Positions 9,581-19,496 are shown, counted from the first letter of the stretch. The stretch is DNA of 34,367 bases from Methanobacteriaceae archaeon (GCA_030539615.1 JAUNXU010000008.1:1-34367); one strand, 5' to 3'. Notes: a model not told the origin generated them from the letters alone. A program made the numbers and translations.

Positions 9581-10732
9581 TTATTCTTTTTTTATCTTAG
9601 TACAAGTTTCATATACTTTATCAACTAATGATTCAATATTAATTTTTTCTTCTGTATCTATTACTAAATCAAGATCAGCATTTGTTTCAGGATATTTTGG
9701 TACTGCACTACAACCACTATCAGGCAATATTGATATTTCATAAGTTCCTATTTGTTTTCCTAAGTTTTCTATTTCTATTTTATCCATACCAATTAAAGGA
9801 CTAAATATTGGCATATTACAGTGATATCTACTTGCTTGTATATTAGGTAATGTTTGAGATGCAACTTGTCCTATACTACTTCCATCTACTATTGCTTGAC
9901 AATTTCTATCCTTAGCTAATTTTTGAGCTACTTGATACATTCCACTTTTACATAAGATACAAGTCATTCTTGGAGGTGCATCAATTTGTACTTGTTTTAG
10001 ATAATCACCATAGTTAACTACAAATGATTCTATTTTAGATCCTACAGAATATTTTTTTAATTGATTTATATTAGATATTACTTTATCCATATCTCCACTT
10101 GTATAAGGACTATTATTAAAATGTAATATACTTACACTACATCCTCTTTTTAACATTGAATAAACTGCTACTGGAGAATCTATTCCACTAGAAACAAGGA
10201 CTAATACTCTTCCTTGTGTTCCTACAGGTAATCCACCAAGACACTGTATTTTTTCATGATAAAGATATGCTTTATCATCTCTTATTTCAACATATAATGT
10301 GAAATCAGGATTACTTAAATTTACTGGAGCATTTGTCTTTTTAATTACTACCGATCCACAATATCCTGCTATTTGTTGACTTGAATAATTATGTTTTCCA
10401 ACCCTTCTACATTTAATTGCAAATGTTTTTTTAGGATCAAATTCTTTTTCTTCTAATAACTTATCTATTAAATCTTCTATTGTTTTTGTAAGAATTGATT
10501 TTTCAGCTACTGTTTCTATTATTGGACTATATGATACTATTCCAAATATTTTAGTTAAATATTGATTTACTGTTTCAGGTTTTTCACTTGTTTCTAATAT
10601 CATTCGTCCTTGATCAATATCTATTTGGGCATCTAATACTGTTTGTATATTTTCTGATAATCTATTTTCAAATTTTCTTCTAATCTTTGGACTTTTTACA
10701 CCAATTTCACCATATCTTATAATATATTTCAT
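9581..10732 (-). CDS. thiI: tRNA 4-thiouridine synthase ThiI, archaeal CxxC type
   Basis: Makes 4-thiouridine in tRNA by ATP-dependent adenylation followed by sulfur transfer. An N-terminal ferredoxin-like/THUMP region occupies about residues 1-165, followed by the PP-loop SSGIDSP at 181-187. There is no rhodanese domain, as is usual in archaea. Cys258-x-x-Cys261 (MTCILCK) and Cys341 (DSGCSAVPKYP) correspond to the three cysteines reported as important in methanogen ThiI, which uses an Fe-S cluster rather than a persulfide-carrying rhodanese. AAGGAGGA precedes the ATG in the 19-base gap after the upstream gene, so it is probably the last gene of a minus-strand operon. Confidence 0.92.
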   Translation of the reverse strand: MKYIIRYGEIGVKSPKIRRKFENRLSENIQTVLDAQIDIDQGRMILETSEKPETVNQYLTKIFGIVSYSPIIETVAEKSILTKTIEDLIDKLLEEKEFDPKKTFAIKCRRVGKHNYSSQQIAGYCGSVVIKKTNAPVNLSNPDFTLYVEIRDDKAYLYHEKIQCLGGLPVGTQGRVLVLVSSGIDSPVAVYSMLKRGCSVSILHFNNSPYTSGDMDKVISNINQLKKYSVGSKIESFVVNYGDYLKQVQIDAPPRMTCILCKSGMYQVAQKLAKDRNCQAIVDGSSIGQVASQTLPNIQASRYHCNMPIFSPLIGMDKIEIENLGKQIGTYEISILPDSGCSAVPKYPETNADLDLVIDTEEKINIESLVDKVYETCTKIKKE

Positions 10733-10751
10733 TAACTTAAAATCCTCCTTT

Positions 10752-11957
10752 TTAATCTATTATTTGCATTGGAAATAGTTTTTCTTCTGCTTTTTTAATA
10801 TGAAATAAAGTTATATTATTCTCTTTTGCTATTTCTTTAAATGATTCTATTAAACCTTCAGAAAATTCTTTTCCTAAATATAGTCCTTCTGGTTTTTTAA
10901 ATTCTTTTATAATTGTATCAGGTAAAATATTCTCTATTTTCTTAAATTGATTATTAAGATCATTAGTTTGATATTCTGTATCTTCTATTATTGTTTTTAG
11001 ATCATTTATTAATTTTTTATAATTATATTCAAACTTATTAGTGTCTTCTTTCATATAATTTTTTTCTTTAATTGTTTTTATTTGTTCAGTTTCAAATATA
11101 TCCATAAATAATTCATTTAAAAGTGGATCTATCTGTTCATAAAGATTATCACTTGGTTCTTCATATATTATATATACCCATTCTTTTTCTTCAAATAATA
11201 GTTCTTTTTCTTCAAATAATGATGCACAATGATGATTATATGTTGATTTAGTTATATTATCATCCTTATTTAAGTATAATAAAGGAAATATTTTATCCAT
11301 TAAAAACATATTTTTTGTATTTAATTCTTTAAAATCATAAGTTATACAATAACCTTTTTGATTATTAGCATATTTTTCCCATATTTCTTCTGAATTATAA
11401 GGAGTAATAAATTTTGTTGTATATAAACTATTTCTATATAATTTTATTGTAAAATACGTAGTTACTATTACATAAATTATCTGATTATTTATAAAATCAT
11501 TAACATGATCCTTCCATTTTTTAATATCTTCTTCATCCATATTTTGTGTTTCTTTTTCAAATACAATTTTCATTATTGTAAGAAATGGAAAATGAGATGA
11601 ATATATTTTATCTTCTTCTTCTTTGGTTAAAAAATTAGGATCTTCATGATTAAGTCCATGAATTTGATCTTTTACCAAACCATTTAATTCAGATATTATT
11701 GCTTTTTCATAATCAATATCTAATATTTCTTTATTATAATCTTTTACTAGAGGTGCTTTTGTTAAAGTCATATTTCCATTACATAACTCTTTTAATAATT
11801 CTATACTCATATCAACTTGATATTTTCCAATAACTGGTGAAAAATGTTCTATCTTTAGTTTATCTGCTTTTTTTAATTCTTCTTTATCTTGAAAATTTTC
11901 TGAAAATATTTTAAAAAAATCTATTTTCCATTCTTTATTTATTGCACTATCTAACAT
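10752..11957 (-). CDS. DUF2971-like protein of unknown function
   Basis: A soluble, very acidic and lysine-rich 401-residue protein. The order EEIWEKYANNQKGYCITYDF, then LLYLN, then an EKEWVYIIYEE segment and finally GLYLGKEFSEGLIESF resembles the DUF2971 pattern (W..YA.n..G.Ci.yDf, later K..W.yE.E, then a lLG strand and a closing helix). I match it by pattern memory only. No catalytic motif or membrane segment is seen. It lies 19 bases upstream of thiI in the same direction and 106 bases after the VWA gene. A weak GGA precedes the ATG. Confidence 0.5.
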   Translation of the reverse strand: MLDSAINKEWKIDFFKIFSENFQDKEELKKADKLKIEHFSPVIGKYQVDMSIELLKELCNGNMTLTKAPLVKDYNKEILDIDYEKAIISELNGLVKDQIHGLNHEDPNFLTKEEEDKIYSSHFPFLTIMKIVFEKETQNMDEEDIKKWKDHVNDFINNQIIYVIVTTYFTIKLYRNSLYTTKFITPYNSEEIWEKYANNQKGYCITYDFKELNTKNMFLMDKIFPLLYLNKDDNITKSTYNHHCASLFEEKELLFEEKEWVYIIYEEPSDNLYEQIDPLLNELFMDIFETEQIKTIKEKNYMKEDTNKFEYNYKKLINDLKTIIEDTEYQTNDLNNQFKKIENILPDTIIKEFKKPEGLYLGKEFSEGLIESFKEIAKENNITLFHIKKAEEKLFPMQIID

Positions 11958-12063
11958 ATGACTCTTTTTTTCCTTTTTAAATTGTTTAATGAATTAATAT
12001 AAATTTTAATATATTTATTTAATATTATCTATGTTTTAAATTATTGTTAAAATTAATTAATTT

Positions 12064-13182
12064 TCATAATTTTGTTATAAGATTAGCTAAATGATTTAAT
12101 GATCCAATTTCATATACCTGAGCACCTACTTCTTCATAATATTTAACTGCACTAGTTTCATTATACCATAAATTTTGACTTTCAGGATTTAATATAATTA
12201 CTTTTTTTGATTTATTAACTATTTTTTCTAGAATGTCTGCACTTAATGGTCTATTATTTTCTTTCAAACCATTCCACTCACGACAATCACTTAAAATTAT
12301 TACATAACTTTTATTATTTATTGGAGCTTGTTTATAAAATTCATTAAAAGCAGAGTACATATCTGATTGTCCATGAAACATCCTATTTTCTATACGAATC
12401 TTCCTTATTTCTTCATAAGAATTTTTATAAGTTGTTTTTTTTAATAAATCAGTTATATTAATTATTTTATTATCAAACTCATATGCTTGCATCTTATTAA
12501 ATGATCTTTTAGATGCATACAATATTACAAAAAACCAACTAGTTATCCAATCACAAGATCCACTAACATCACTTAAAAATATGTGATTATGATTTTTTTT
12601 AGGTGGTTTTGATTTAATAAGAGTTATTAATTTACCTCCATGTTTTAAATTTGACCTTAAAGTTTTTGATATATTTATCTCATGCTGTTTTGATAATTTT
12701 TTTCTTTTTATTCTACGATTAGCTATTTTAACTCCTAATTTATAACATAAATCAAAAATCCTTTGATCAAAGAAGTCTAAATCATTTATATCATATTCAC
12801 TTATCTTTTGATCTATTACTCTTTTTTGTTCTAGATGTGGTATTAAACCTATTTCTTTTAAATTTTGAATATTTTCAGGATTAAATACCAATTCTGTATC
12901 TGATTCTGGATAATTTTCACCTTCTTTTTTTATTTCTTCTTGTTTATAAGGAATATCCACATAATTTTCAAATAAGTCTTCAAATACTTTTTTAAACTTT
13001 AATTTATCCTCATGATCTTTTACATATACAGATTCTAATGAATTAAATAATATTTCAATATTATCTTCAGGAACTATCTTTAAGACATTACAAGCTGTTT
13101 TAGTACTTCTTATACTAACATCCATTCCATTATTTCTAAGGAGATTAGATAAAGCTATTATTTTCTCATTTTTAATACTCAT
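12064..13182 (-). CDS. CoxE-type von Willebrand factor A (VWA) protein
   Basis: The C-terminal half (about 195-372) is a VWA domain. Its MIDAS metal site is nearly complete: D205-x-S207-G-S209 in FLSDVSGSCDW, Ser/Asp in GQSDMYSAF (near 273-274) and D299 in ILSDCREW. The N-terminal half is helical and charged, with a basic RRIKRKK stretch near 156-162. CoxE-type VWA proteins usually act with a MoxR-type AAA+ ATPase in metallo-enzyme maturation or complex remodelling; no such ATPase is encoded in this window. No ribosome binding site is evident, so the message may be leaderless. The gene is divergent from cfbB. Confidence 0.75.
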   Translation of the reverse strand: MSIKNEKIIALSNLLRNNGMDVSIRSTKTACNVLKIVPEDNIEILFNSLESVYVKDHEDKLKFKKVFEDLFENYVDIPYKQEEIKKEGENYPESDTELVFNPENIQNLKEIGLIPHLEQKRVIDQKISEYDINDLDFFDQRIFDLCYKLGVKIANRRIKRKKLSKQHEINISKTLRSNLKHGGKLITLIKSKPPKKNHNHIFLSDVSGSCDWITSWFFVILYASKRSFNKMQAYEFDNKIINITDLLKKTTYKNSYEEIRKIRIENRMFHGQSDMYSAFNEFYKQAPINNKSYVIILSDCREWNGLKENNRPLSADILEKIVNKSKKVIILNPESQNLWYNETSAVKYYEEVGAQVYEIGSLNHLANLITKL

Positions 13183-13245
13183 TTTATTTTTCTACTCAAA
13201 CTAATAATTTTATTTATATTGTCAATAATTTATTTATATAATTTA

Positions 13246-13273
13246 ATACTATATTTTATTATTAATATAGTAT
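13246..13273. promoter_or_regulatory. Perfect 10-bp dyad upstream of cfbB
   Basis: ATACTATATT and AATATAGTAT flank an 8-base spacer and end 11 bases before the cfbB ATG. No ribosome binding site separates them. If cfbB is leaderless, its TATA box should lie near 13256-13265, inside this dyad. That position fits an operator for a repressor acting on cfbB, on the divergent VWA gene, or on both. The regulator is unknown. Confidence 0.45.
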
Positions 13274-13284
13274 AATATATAATT

Positions 13285-14649
13285 ATGAAACGTTTAGTTA
13301 TAACAGGAACTGGTAGTGGTGTTGGTAAAACTACAATTACTACAGGAATAATGAAAGCCCTATCAGAAGAATATAAAATTCAACCATTTAAAGTTGGTCC
13401 AGATTATATTGATCCTTCATATCATACTATGGCAACTGGTATTCAATCTCGTAATTTAGATTCTTTTTTTATGGATGATGGTCAAATAAGACAATCATTT
13501 ATTAATGGTATGACTGTATCAAAAGCTAATTATAGTATTATTGAAGGTGTAAGAGGATTATATGAAGGAATTAGTGCTACAAATGATATTGGAAGTACTG
13601 CTTCTATTGCTAAATCATTGAATGCACCTATTATTTTAATTATTAATAGTCGTAGTCTTGTAAGGAGTGCTGCTGCAATGACTCTTGGATTTAAAGCATT
13701 AGATAAAAATGTTCAAATAAACGGAGTTATATTAAATAATGTGAAAAGTAGATCACATTATCTTAAAACAAAAGAAGCTGTTGAAACATTAGCTAATACT
13801 CCTGTTTTAGGTGGAATTACACGTAATGAAGAGATTAGTATAAAACAAAGACATTTAGGACTTATACCTGCAGTTGAAAAAGAACAAATAAAAGATTTAA
13901 TTAATAGCTGGGGCAAATTAGTTAAAGATAATATAGATCTTGATAAGATAATTGAAATTCTTAATAATTGTGAAAAATTATCAAAAAATACTAACCCTAT
14001 TTGGAATAAAACTATTAATTCAAAAGTTAAAATTGCTGTTCCATTTGATGAAGCAATAAATTTTTATTATAAAGAGAATTTTGAAGCATTAGAAGCTAAT
14101 AAAGCACAAATTAAATTTTTTAGCCCATTACATGATGAAGTTATGCCTGATGCAGATGCATTATATTTTGGAGGAGGATATCCAGAAATATTTAAAAAAG
14201 AATTGTCTAACAATTCATCAATGATTAAATCAATACAAAAGTTTTCCAAAGATAATCATCCAATTTATGCTGAATGTGGAGGATTAATGTATTTAACTAA
14301 AAGTATTGATAATGTTCCAATGGCAGATATATTCCATTATAAATCATGTTTAACTAAAAAAGTCCAAGGACTAAGTTATACTATAGCTGATACTATAATA
14401 GATAATCCTTTATTAAAAAAAGGAGAACAATTTAAAGGTCATGAATTTCATTATTCTAAAGTAGAATATACTGGAAATAATAATGATTTTGCATTTGAAA
14501 TGAAACGTGGAAAAGGTATTATAGGAAAATATGATGGTTTATTAAAAAATAATACAGTTGCTAGTTATGTTCATACACATACTGCTAGCTGTTTAAATTT
14601 TGCAAATAATTTTATTAATTTAGCTAAAGAACAATCAAATAGACAATAA
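13285..14649 (+). CDS. cfbB: Ni-sirohydrochlorin/cobyrinate a,c-diamide synthase
   Basis: Amidates the acetate side chains a and c of a tetrapyrrole with glutamine-derived ammonia. In methanogens this enzyme serves coenzyme F430, the nickel cofactor of methyl-CoM reductase. The N-terminal ATP domain has GTGSGVGKT at 8-16 and VGPDYIDP. The C-terminal glutamine amidotransferase-like domain has the nucleophile Cys331 in [10 protein letters not shown] and a C-terminal HTHTAS histidine region. At 454 residues it is of normal length. Sequence alone does not fully separate CfbB from cobalamin-pathway CbiA; the methanogen context favours CfbB. There is no ribosome binding site and the gene is preceded by a dyad. 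mtd follows 46 bases later. Confidence 0.85.
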   Translation: MKRLVITGTGSGVGKTTITTGIMKALSEEYKIQPFKVGPDYIDPSYHTMATGIQSRNLDSFFMDDGQIRQSFINGMTVSKANYSIIEGVRGLYEGISATNDIGSTASIAKSLNAPIILIINSRSLVRSAAAMTLGFKALDKNVQINGVILNNVKSRSHYLKTKEAVETLANTPVLGGITRNEEISIKQRHLGLIPAVEKEQIKDLINSWGKLVKDNIDLDKIIEILNNCEKLSKNTNPIWNKTINSKVKIAVPFDEAINFYYKENFEALEANKAQIKFFSPLHDEVMPDADALYFGGGYPEIFKKELSNNSSMIKSIQKFSKDNHPIYAECGGLMYLTKSIDNVPMADIFHYKSCLTKKVQGLSYTIADTIIDNPLLKKGEQFKGHEFHYSKVEYTGNNNDFAFEMKRGKGIIGKYDGLLKNNTVASYVHTHTASCLNFANNFINLAKEQSNRQ

Positions 14650-14695
14650 TAAATAACCGATAATAATTCAAAAAAAAAGGAGTCTTCAAGATAAT

Positions 14696-15526
14696 ATGGT
14701 AGTAAAAATAGGAATAATTAAAATAGGAAATTTAGGAACATCACCATTATTAGATCTTGTGTTAGATGAAAGAGCAGATAGAGCAGATATTGACATAAGA
14801 ACCATTAGTTCTGGTGCTAAAATGGGTAAAATACAAATGGAATATGTATTACCAAAACTTAAAGATTTTAATCCAAATTTTATAATGTTTATAAGTCCTA
14901 ATCCAGGATCAGCACAACCTAGTACAGCAAGACAAATCCTATCAGAAACAGGTATCCCAACAATAATTATTGGAGATAAACCTGGAGAAAGTATAATTGA
15001 AGAAATGGAAAAACAAAATTTAGGATATATTATAATACGTGCAGATCCTATGATAGGTGCTAGAAGAGAATTTTTAGATCCTACTGAAATGGCTCTATTT
15101 AATGCATATGTTTTAAAAGTTCTTGCTATAACAGGAGCTTTTAGATTAGTACAGGAAACTATTGATAAAGTGATTCATGAATTTAATAATAATAACACAG
15201 TAAAATTACCTCGTGTTGTTGTTACTGCTGAAAAAGCTGCAGAATATGGTGATTTTGATAATCCTTATGCTAAAGCAAAAGCTATTGCAGCATATAGAAT
15301 TGCTACTGAAGTAGCAGAAGTTGATATAACAGCTTGTTTTAAAACTAAAGATCCTAAAAGATATATTCCACTTGTTACTGCTGCTCATGAAATGATTCGT
15401 TCAGCTGCAAATCTTGCTTCAGAAGCTCGTGAAATTGAAAAGAATAATGATACTGTACTTCGAACTCCCCATACAAGTAACGGTAATATTGTTCGAAAAA
15501 AATCATTAATGGATAAACCTGAATAA
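14696..15526 (+). CDS. mtd: F420-dependent methylene-H4MPT dehydrogenase
   Basis: Catalyses reversible hydride transfer between coenzyme F420 and methylene/methenyl-tetrahydromethanopterin, a step of the C1 pathway found in methanogens and a few other archaea. The sequence is family-typical throughout: VKIGIIKIGNLGTSPLLDL at the N-terminus, then ISPNPGSAQPSTARQIL, RADPMIGARREFLDP and a C-terminal AAHEMIRSAANLASEAREIE helix. The 276-residue length is standard. A GGAG precedes the ATG. It lies 46 bases after cfbB on the same strand, and a strong hairpin follows it. Confidence 0.97.
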   Translation: MVVKIGIIKIGNLGTSPLLDLVLDERADRADIDIRTISSGAKMGKIQMEYVLPKLKDFNPNFIMFISPNPGSAQPSTARQILSETGIPTIIIGDKPGESIIEEMEKQNLGYIIIRADPMIGARREFLDPTEMALFNAYVLKVLAITGAFRLVQETIDKVIHEFNNNNTVKLPRVVVTAEKAAEYGDFDNPYAKAKAIAAYRIATEVAEVDITACFKTKDPKRYIPLVTAAHEMIRSAANLASEAREIEKNNDTVLRTPHTSNGNIVRKKSLMDKPE

Positions 15527-15543
15527 AAAAAGTATTTAAAAAA

Positions 15544-15573
15544 GATTAATAATTCATAACTGAATAATTAATC
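15544..15573. terminator. Hairpin between convergent mtd and transporter genes
   Basis: A 13-bp stem (GATTAATAATTCA with TGAATAATTAATC, one A-A mismatch) closed by a TAAC tetraloop sits in the middle of the 53-base gap between two convergent stop codons. A-runs on its left supply oligo-U for the minus-strand transcript. It probably ends both transcripts. Confidence 0.55.
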
Positions 15574-15579
15574 AATTAT

Positions 15580-17013
15580 TTATTCTATTCCATGCATTAG
15601 ATGTATTATTCTACCTTTAAATATAAATGCAAGCATACCTATAAATGCAGAAACTATTATAAATATTAAGAAAAATGCTTCTAAATTAGGTATTGGTATC
15701 AATCCCAAGAAATATGGTGTAGGATTACCTGCAACAGGATATAACCCCGCTGTTAATGCACCAATTATTTCTGCTACTGCTGTTGCCATATACCAGATAC
15801 CCATCATTAAAGAAGAATATCTTACTGGGGATAATTTTGCAACTAAACTCTGTCCTGTTGGAGAAATACATAATTCTGCTACTGCTTGAACTGTATTAAC
15901 TAATATTAAATAAAATACCGGTATATTGAAAATTCCATTATCTGCTTGTATTCCTGCAGGAAGTATTATTACAAATGAAACTGCTAACAATAACATTCCA
16001 ATTCCCATTTTTATAGGTATTGATGGTTCCTTACCCATATCAGATAATTTCATCCATAATCCAGCCAATATTGGTGCAAATAGTACTACTCCCAAAGGAT
16101 TTATACTTTGATACCACTCCAATGGAAATGTTATTCCAGCTATTGTTTTTGCCATGAAACTTTGTGCAAAATACATTAAAGATGTTGCACTTTGTTCTGA
16201 AGCTGACCAATACAATACTGTAAATAAAGCCAACAAGAATATTGCTTTTATCCTATCTTTTTCTATTTTTGTTAATTTAGTTTTTGATTCATGCCCTAAT
16301 TCTTTTTCTTTTTCTATTAATTTTTCTCTTTTTGATTTAGATGAAGGTTCTATACCTACAAGATCTCCTTCAGGACTTATAACATATTTATTTTTAAATA
16401 CTGTAAAAATTAATAAACCTGCAATTAATCCCAATCCAGATAACAAGAATCCATATTGATATAATTCAGGATGTGTTGTTCCAATTAAGAGCCCTATTAT
16501 TATAGGAGATAAAAAGGATCCAATATTAATTCCCATGTAAAATAATGTAAATGCTGAATCTAATCGTTCATCATCTTCAACATATAAAAATCTTACTAAA
16601 GAAGATATATTTGCCTTAAAAAAACCATTACCTATTACTAAAATCAATAATCCCAATATTAAAAATATTTCTTGTGTTGAAAATATAAATGATGAATGTA
16701 TCGGTATTTTTACTGCAGGATTATACAATGATGCACTAAAAGTTAAAGCAAATTGACCTAGTGCCATTAATATTCCACCAATATAAATTGATTTCCTATT
16801 TCCTAAATATTTATCAGACAAATATCCTCCAAAAACAGGAGTTAAAAATGTTAAACCAGTATATACACCAAATATAATTGATGCAAATTCCATAGAACAG
16901 TTTAAGACATTTAATGCAAATAGAAACAATAAAGCTTCCATACCATAAAAACTAAACCGTTCCCACATTTCAAGTGTCGATAAAACATACAATCCTGGTG
17001 GATGACTTTCCAA
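15580..17013 (-). CDS. POT/PTR2 family proton-dependent peptide transporter
   Basis: Inner-membrane importer of di- and tripeptides or related solutes driven by protons. The N-terminus carries the family signature GLYVLSTLEMWERFSFYGM, including the ExxERFxYG proton-coupling motif; FYMGINIGSFLSPI is the second PTR2 signature. About 14 hydrophobic segments are present, with a long charged cytoplasmic loop in the middle (KSKREKLIEKEKELGHESKT). The start is TTG at 17013, chosen because GAGGTG lies about 5 bases upstream and the family N-terminus begins here. Single-gene unit. POT transporters are mainly bacterial and eukaryotic, so ancient transfer is possible. Confidence 0.9.
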   Translation of the reverse strand: MESHPPGLYVLSTLEMWERFSFYGMEALLFLFALNVLNCSMEFASIIFGVYTGLTFLTPVFGGYLSDKYLGNRKSIYIGGILMALGQFALTFSASLYNPAVKIPIHSSFIFSTQEIFLILGLLILVIGNGFFKANISSLVRFLYVEDDERLDSAFTLFYMGINIGSFLSPIIIGLLIGTTHPELYQYGFLLSGLGLIAGLLIFTVFKNKYVISPEGDLVGIEPSSKSKREKLIEKEKELGHESKTKLTKIEKDRIKAIFLLALFTVLYWSASEQSATSLMYFAQSFMAKTIAGITFPLEWYQSINPLGVVLFAPILAGLWMKLSDMGKEPSIPIKMGIGMLLLAVSFVIILPAGIQADNGIFNIPVFYLILVNTVQAVAELCISPTGQSLVAKLSPVRYSSLMMGIWYMATAVAEIIGALTAGLYPVAGNPTPYFLGLIPIPNLEAFFLIFIIVSAFIGMLAFIFKGRIIHLMHGIE

Positions 17014-17215
17014 TTATCCCACCTCTAAATGTTTTTATTATTCAAATTGTTTTTTTAAAAAATAATTTTTTATTATATATATTTTTAATTTAATTTTTTA
17101 GTAAAATAATTCTTTTGTAGTTATTTTAAGATTTAAATCAGTTTTTATTTAAAATTATTCCTATTTTCATTATTTTTTTATTATGTAATTTTTTTGAAAT
17201 AATTTATTAAATTTT

Positions 17216-17797
17216 TTATATTATTTCTTTTGTACTTAATATTGAATCATGACTTATTTTTGTTGCATCATTTAATGAACGAGCCAATGCTTTAAATATA
17301 GCTTCTGATTTATGATGATCATTTTCACCACTGACTTTAACATTTATATTCATCAACCCATTATTAGCAAATGATTCAATAAAATGATATATATTTTGAG
17401 AACTCAAATCACCAATTTTCTGATAAGCAAAAGAACCTTCAAAAACTGTGTAAGATCTTCCACTTAAATCAACAGCAACTGTTGCAAGAGATTCATCCAT
17501 TGGAAAAATACAATATCCCACCCTATTTATACCAATTTTATTCCCAAGAGCTTCTTTAAATGCATCACCTAAAACAATACCCACATCTTCAACTGTATGA
17601 TGATCATCAACATCAATATCACCAACAACTTTTAAATCAAGATCAAAAAAACCATGACGACTAAATGTTTCAAGCATATGATCAAAAAATCTTACTCCAG
17701 TACTAATATTACTATTACCATCACCATCAAGATTTAATTTAAGAGTAATATCTGTTTCTTTAGTAATACGACTTTTATTAACAATTCTATCAGTCAT
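17216..17797 (-). CDS. hisB: Imidazoleglycerol-phosphate dehydratase
   Basis: Histidine biosynthesis: dehydrates imidazole glycerol phosphate to imidazole acetol phosphate at a di-manganese centre. The metal-binding histidine clusters are present as [23 protein letters not shown], and the later [17 protein letters not shown]. The start is taken at ATG 17797 (193 residues, MTDRIVNK), 10 bases after GGAGGG at 17808-17813. An ATG at 17815 would overlap that ribosome binding site. It follows the flippase gene by 31 bases and is probably cotranscribed with it. hisG is 16 kb away, so his genes are dispersed. Confidence 0.95.
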   Translation of the reverse strand: MTDRIVNKSRITKETDITLKLNLDGDGNSNISTGVRFFDHMLETFSRHGFFDLDLKVVGDIDVDDHHTVEDVGIVLGDAFKEALGNKIGINRVGYCIFPMDESLATVAVDLSGRSYTVFEGSFAYQKIGDLSSQNIYHFIESFANNGLMNINVKVSGENDHHKSEAIFKALARSLNDATKISHDSILSTKEII

Positions 17798-17828
17798 TAT
17801 AACAAAACCCTCCATTAAAAATTTTTAT

Positions 17829-19382
17829 CTAATCATATATTAGATTATGATCTTCTATAATCTTTACTAATTTATCAATAAAACATTTAAAATACTTAAA
17901 TTTAGAACTATAACTTTGTATAAACTTAAGATCATTTCTATTAAATACTTTAAACAATATAAGACAGATTATATAAACAATACAACCTAATACAGAACCT
18001 ACAAACATACCTAAAATAGTATTAGGAATTAAAAAACACACAACCCCCATACATATATTAGCAAGAACTATAAAAGCAATGTTTTTAAGTGGTAATTTCA
18101 CACCAGTAACTTTAATAAGTAATAAAACAATTATTATCATTAAAAACAAAGTTGCAATACTAGTACCAATAGCAGCACCTATAATACCAAAAAATTGAAC
18201 TAATAAAACATTTAATAATAAATTTACTATAGTTCCAGATACTAGAATATACATTGGAAGTCTAGGTAATCCAATACCTTGTAAGATACTACATGCAATC
18301 ATGAACACAGTATAAAATGCCATCCCTATAACTAAAATACTAAGAACACCACTACTAGGAATATAACTAGTACCAAATAACAACACAAGTAAAGGCATTG
18401 CAAAAATAGAAATACCAACACACAAAGGTAATACAACAATAATACTATATCTTATACAATCAAGAATATAACGTTGCAATAACTTTTCATTATGTAAAGT
18501 ATGAGCTTCTGCTACTGCAGGTAATAATATTGTTGATACAGACAATGAAATTATAAGTGGTATGCGAGAAATAGGATCTGCAGCTGTATAATATCCAACA
18601 TCACTAGTTAACATAAAAACACCAATAATTAATGTTCCAATATCATAAATAGCAATTTCAGACAAAGCTGTAATTGCAACAGGTATAGCAAAACGTAACA
18701 AAGTAACAATTAATTTAAGTTCTTCATGAAAAGATAAAAAAGAATCATCATATTTACCTAACATAGGGACAATATAATGTCTATAAATTAAAATAGCACT
18801 GATAGCTGATGCAACAAAACCACCCGCAGTTCCAAGAACACCACCAACAGAATAAAATCCTAAACTCACAAATATAACTGCAAAACATACAATGAATACT
18901 TGCTCTATCATACGGTTATAAACTATATATTCTGCTTTATATAATGCTTGAAAAGCTCCCCTCAATGCACCTACAACTACACTAAATGGAGTTATAAGAC
19001 AAACAGCTCTTAAACACCATACAACTTCAGGTTTATTAAATATAACATTAGCAATCCAATCAGAAGAAAAAAGAAGAATAATACTTAAAATTATTGCCAT
19101 TACAACCATGAACTTAGTGGAAGTAATAATAACTTGTCTTGCCATCTGTTTATCATCTTTTGCATTATATTCTGCAACATATTTAGCAATAGCTGGAGGT
19201 AACCCCCCAGCAGATAATATTTGAAACATTCCCTGAAATGGAAAAGTTAAACCTAATAAACCATAGCCTTCAGGTCCAAGCATCCTACTCATTAAAACAC
19301 GATAAACATATCCTCCAATACGAAAGATAATATTTCCAATAATTAATAAGAAACTTCCTCTGAGTATTTTAGAACCTGCCAT
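17829..19382 (-). CDS. MOP-superfamily polysaccharide flippase (SpoVB/Wzx/MurJ-like)
   Basis: Multi-pass membrane protein of 517 residues with about 14 hydrophobic segments. The N-terminus (KILRGSFLLIIGNIIFRIGG, then SRMLGPEGYGLLGL and GLPPAIAKYVAEY) is typical of SpoVB/polysaccharide-synthesis flippases that move lipid-linked sugar or peptidoglycan-like precursors outward. In a pseudomurein-walled archaeon a wall or glycan precursor is the likely cargo; this is inference. It is divergent from the polymerase-like and GT-B genes starting at 19643, which supports an envelope-polymer role. A weak AAGGTTT precedes the ATG. Confidence 0.85.
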   Translation of the reverse strand: MAGSKILRGSFLLIIGNIIFRIGGYVYRVLMSRMLGPEGYGLLGLTFPFQGMFQILSAGGLPPAIAKYVAEYNAKDDKQMARQVIITSTKFMVVMAIILSIILLFSSDWIANVIFNKPEVVWCLRAVCLITPFSVVVGALRGAFQALYKAEYIVYNRMIEQVFIVCFAVIFVSLGFYSVGGVLGTAGGFVASAISAILIYRHYIVPMLGKYDDSFLSFHEELKLIVTLLRFAIPVAITALSEIAIYDIGTLIIGVFMLTSDVGYYTAADPISRIPLIISLSVSTILLPAVAEAHTLHNEKLLQRYILDCIRYSIIVVLPLCVGISIFAMPLLVLLFGTSYIPSSGVLSILVIGMAFYTVFMIACSILQGIGLPRLPMYILVSGTIVNLLLNVLLVQFFGIIGAAIGTSIATLFLMIIIVLLLIKVTGVKLPLKNIAFIVLANICMGVVCFLIPNTILGMFVGSVLGCIVYIICLILFKVFNRNDLKFIQSYSSKFKYFKCFIDKLVKIIEDHNLIYD

Positions 19383-19477
19383 TTATTAAACCTTAATCTT
19401 TTTATTTTTTTTATTTAAAACATTTCAAAAATAAAATTCATTATATTATATTATATAACAATAATTATAATTATTTT

Positions 19478-19496
19478 ATGATTTTAAAAAAATCAT
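19478..19496. promoter_or_regulatory. Inverted repeat in a divergent intergenic region
   Basis: ATGATTTT and AAAATCAT with a 3-base spacer lie in the 260-base gap between the divergent flippase and polymerase-like genes. It could be a shared operator. The rest of the gap is AT-rich with no gene. Confidence 0.25.

Noticed and set aside
13246-13273. NikR (nickel regulator) operator upstream of cfbB
   Set aside because: The dyad is AT-rich like some known NikR sites, but the spacing and sequence do not match a consensus I can state with confidence, so only a generic operator is proposed.
17014-17215. Hidden small gene or RNA between hisB and the transporter
   Set aside because: Only T-rich and A-rich tracts are present. 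There is no GC-rich island, no start with a ribosome binding site and no convincing stem.
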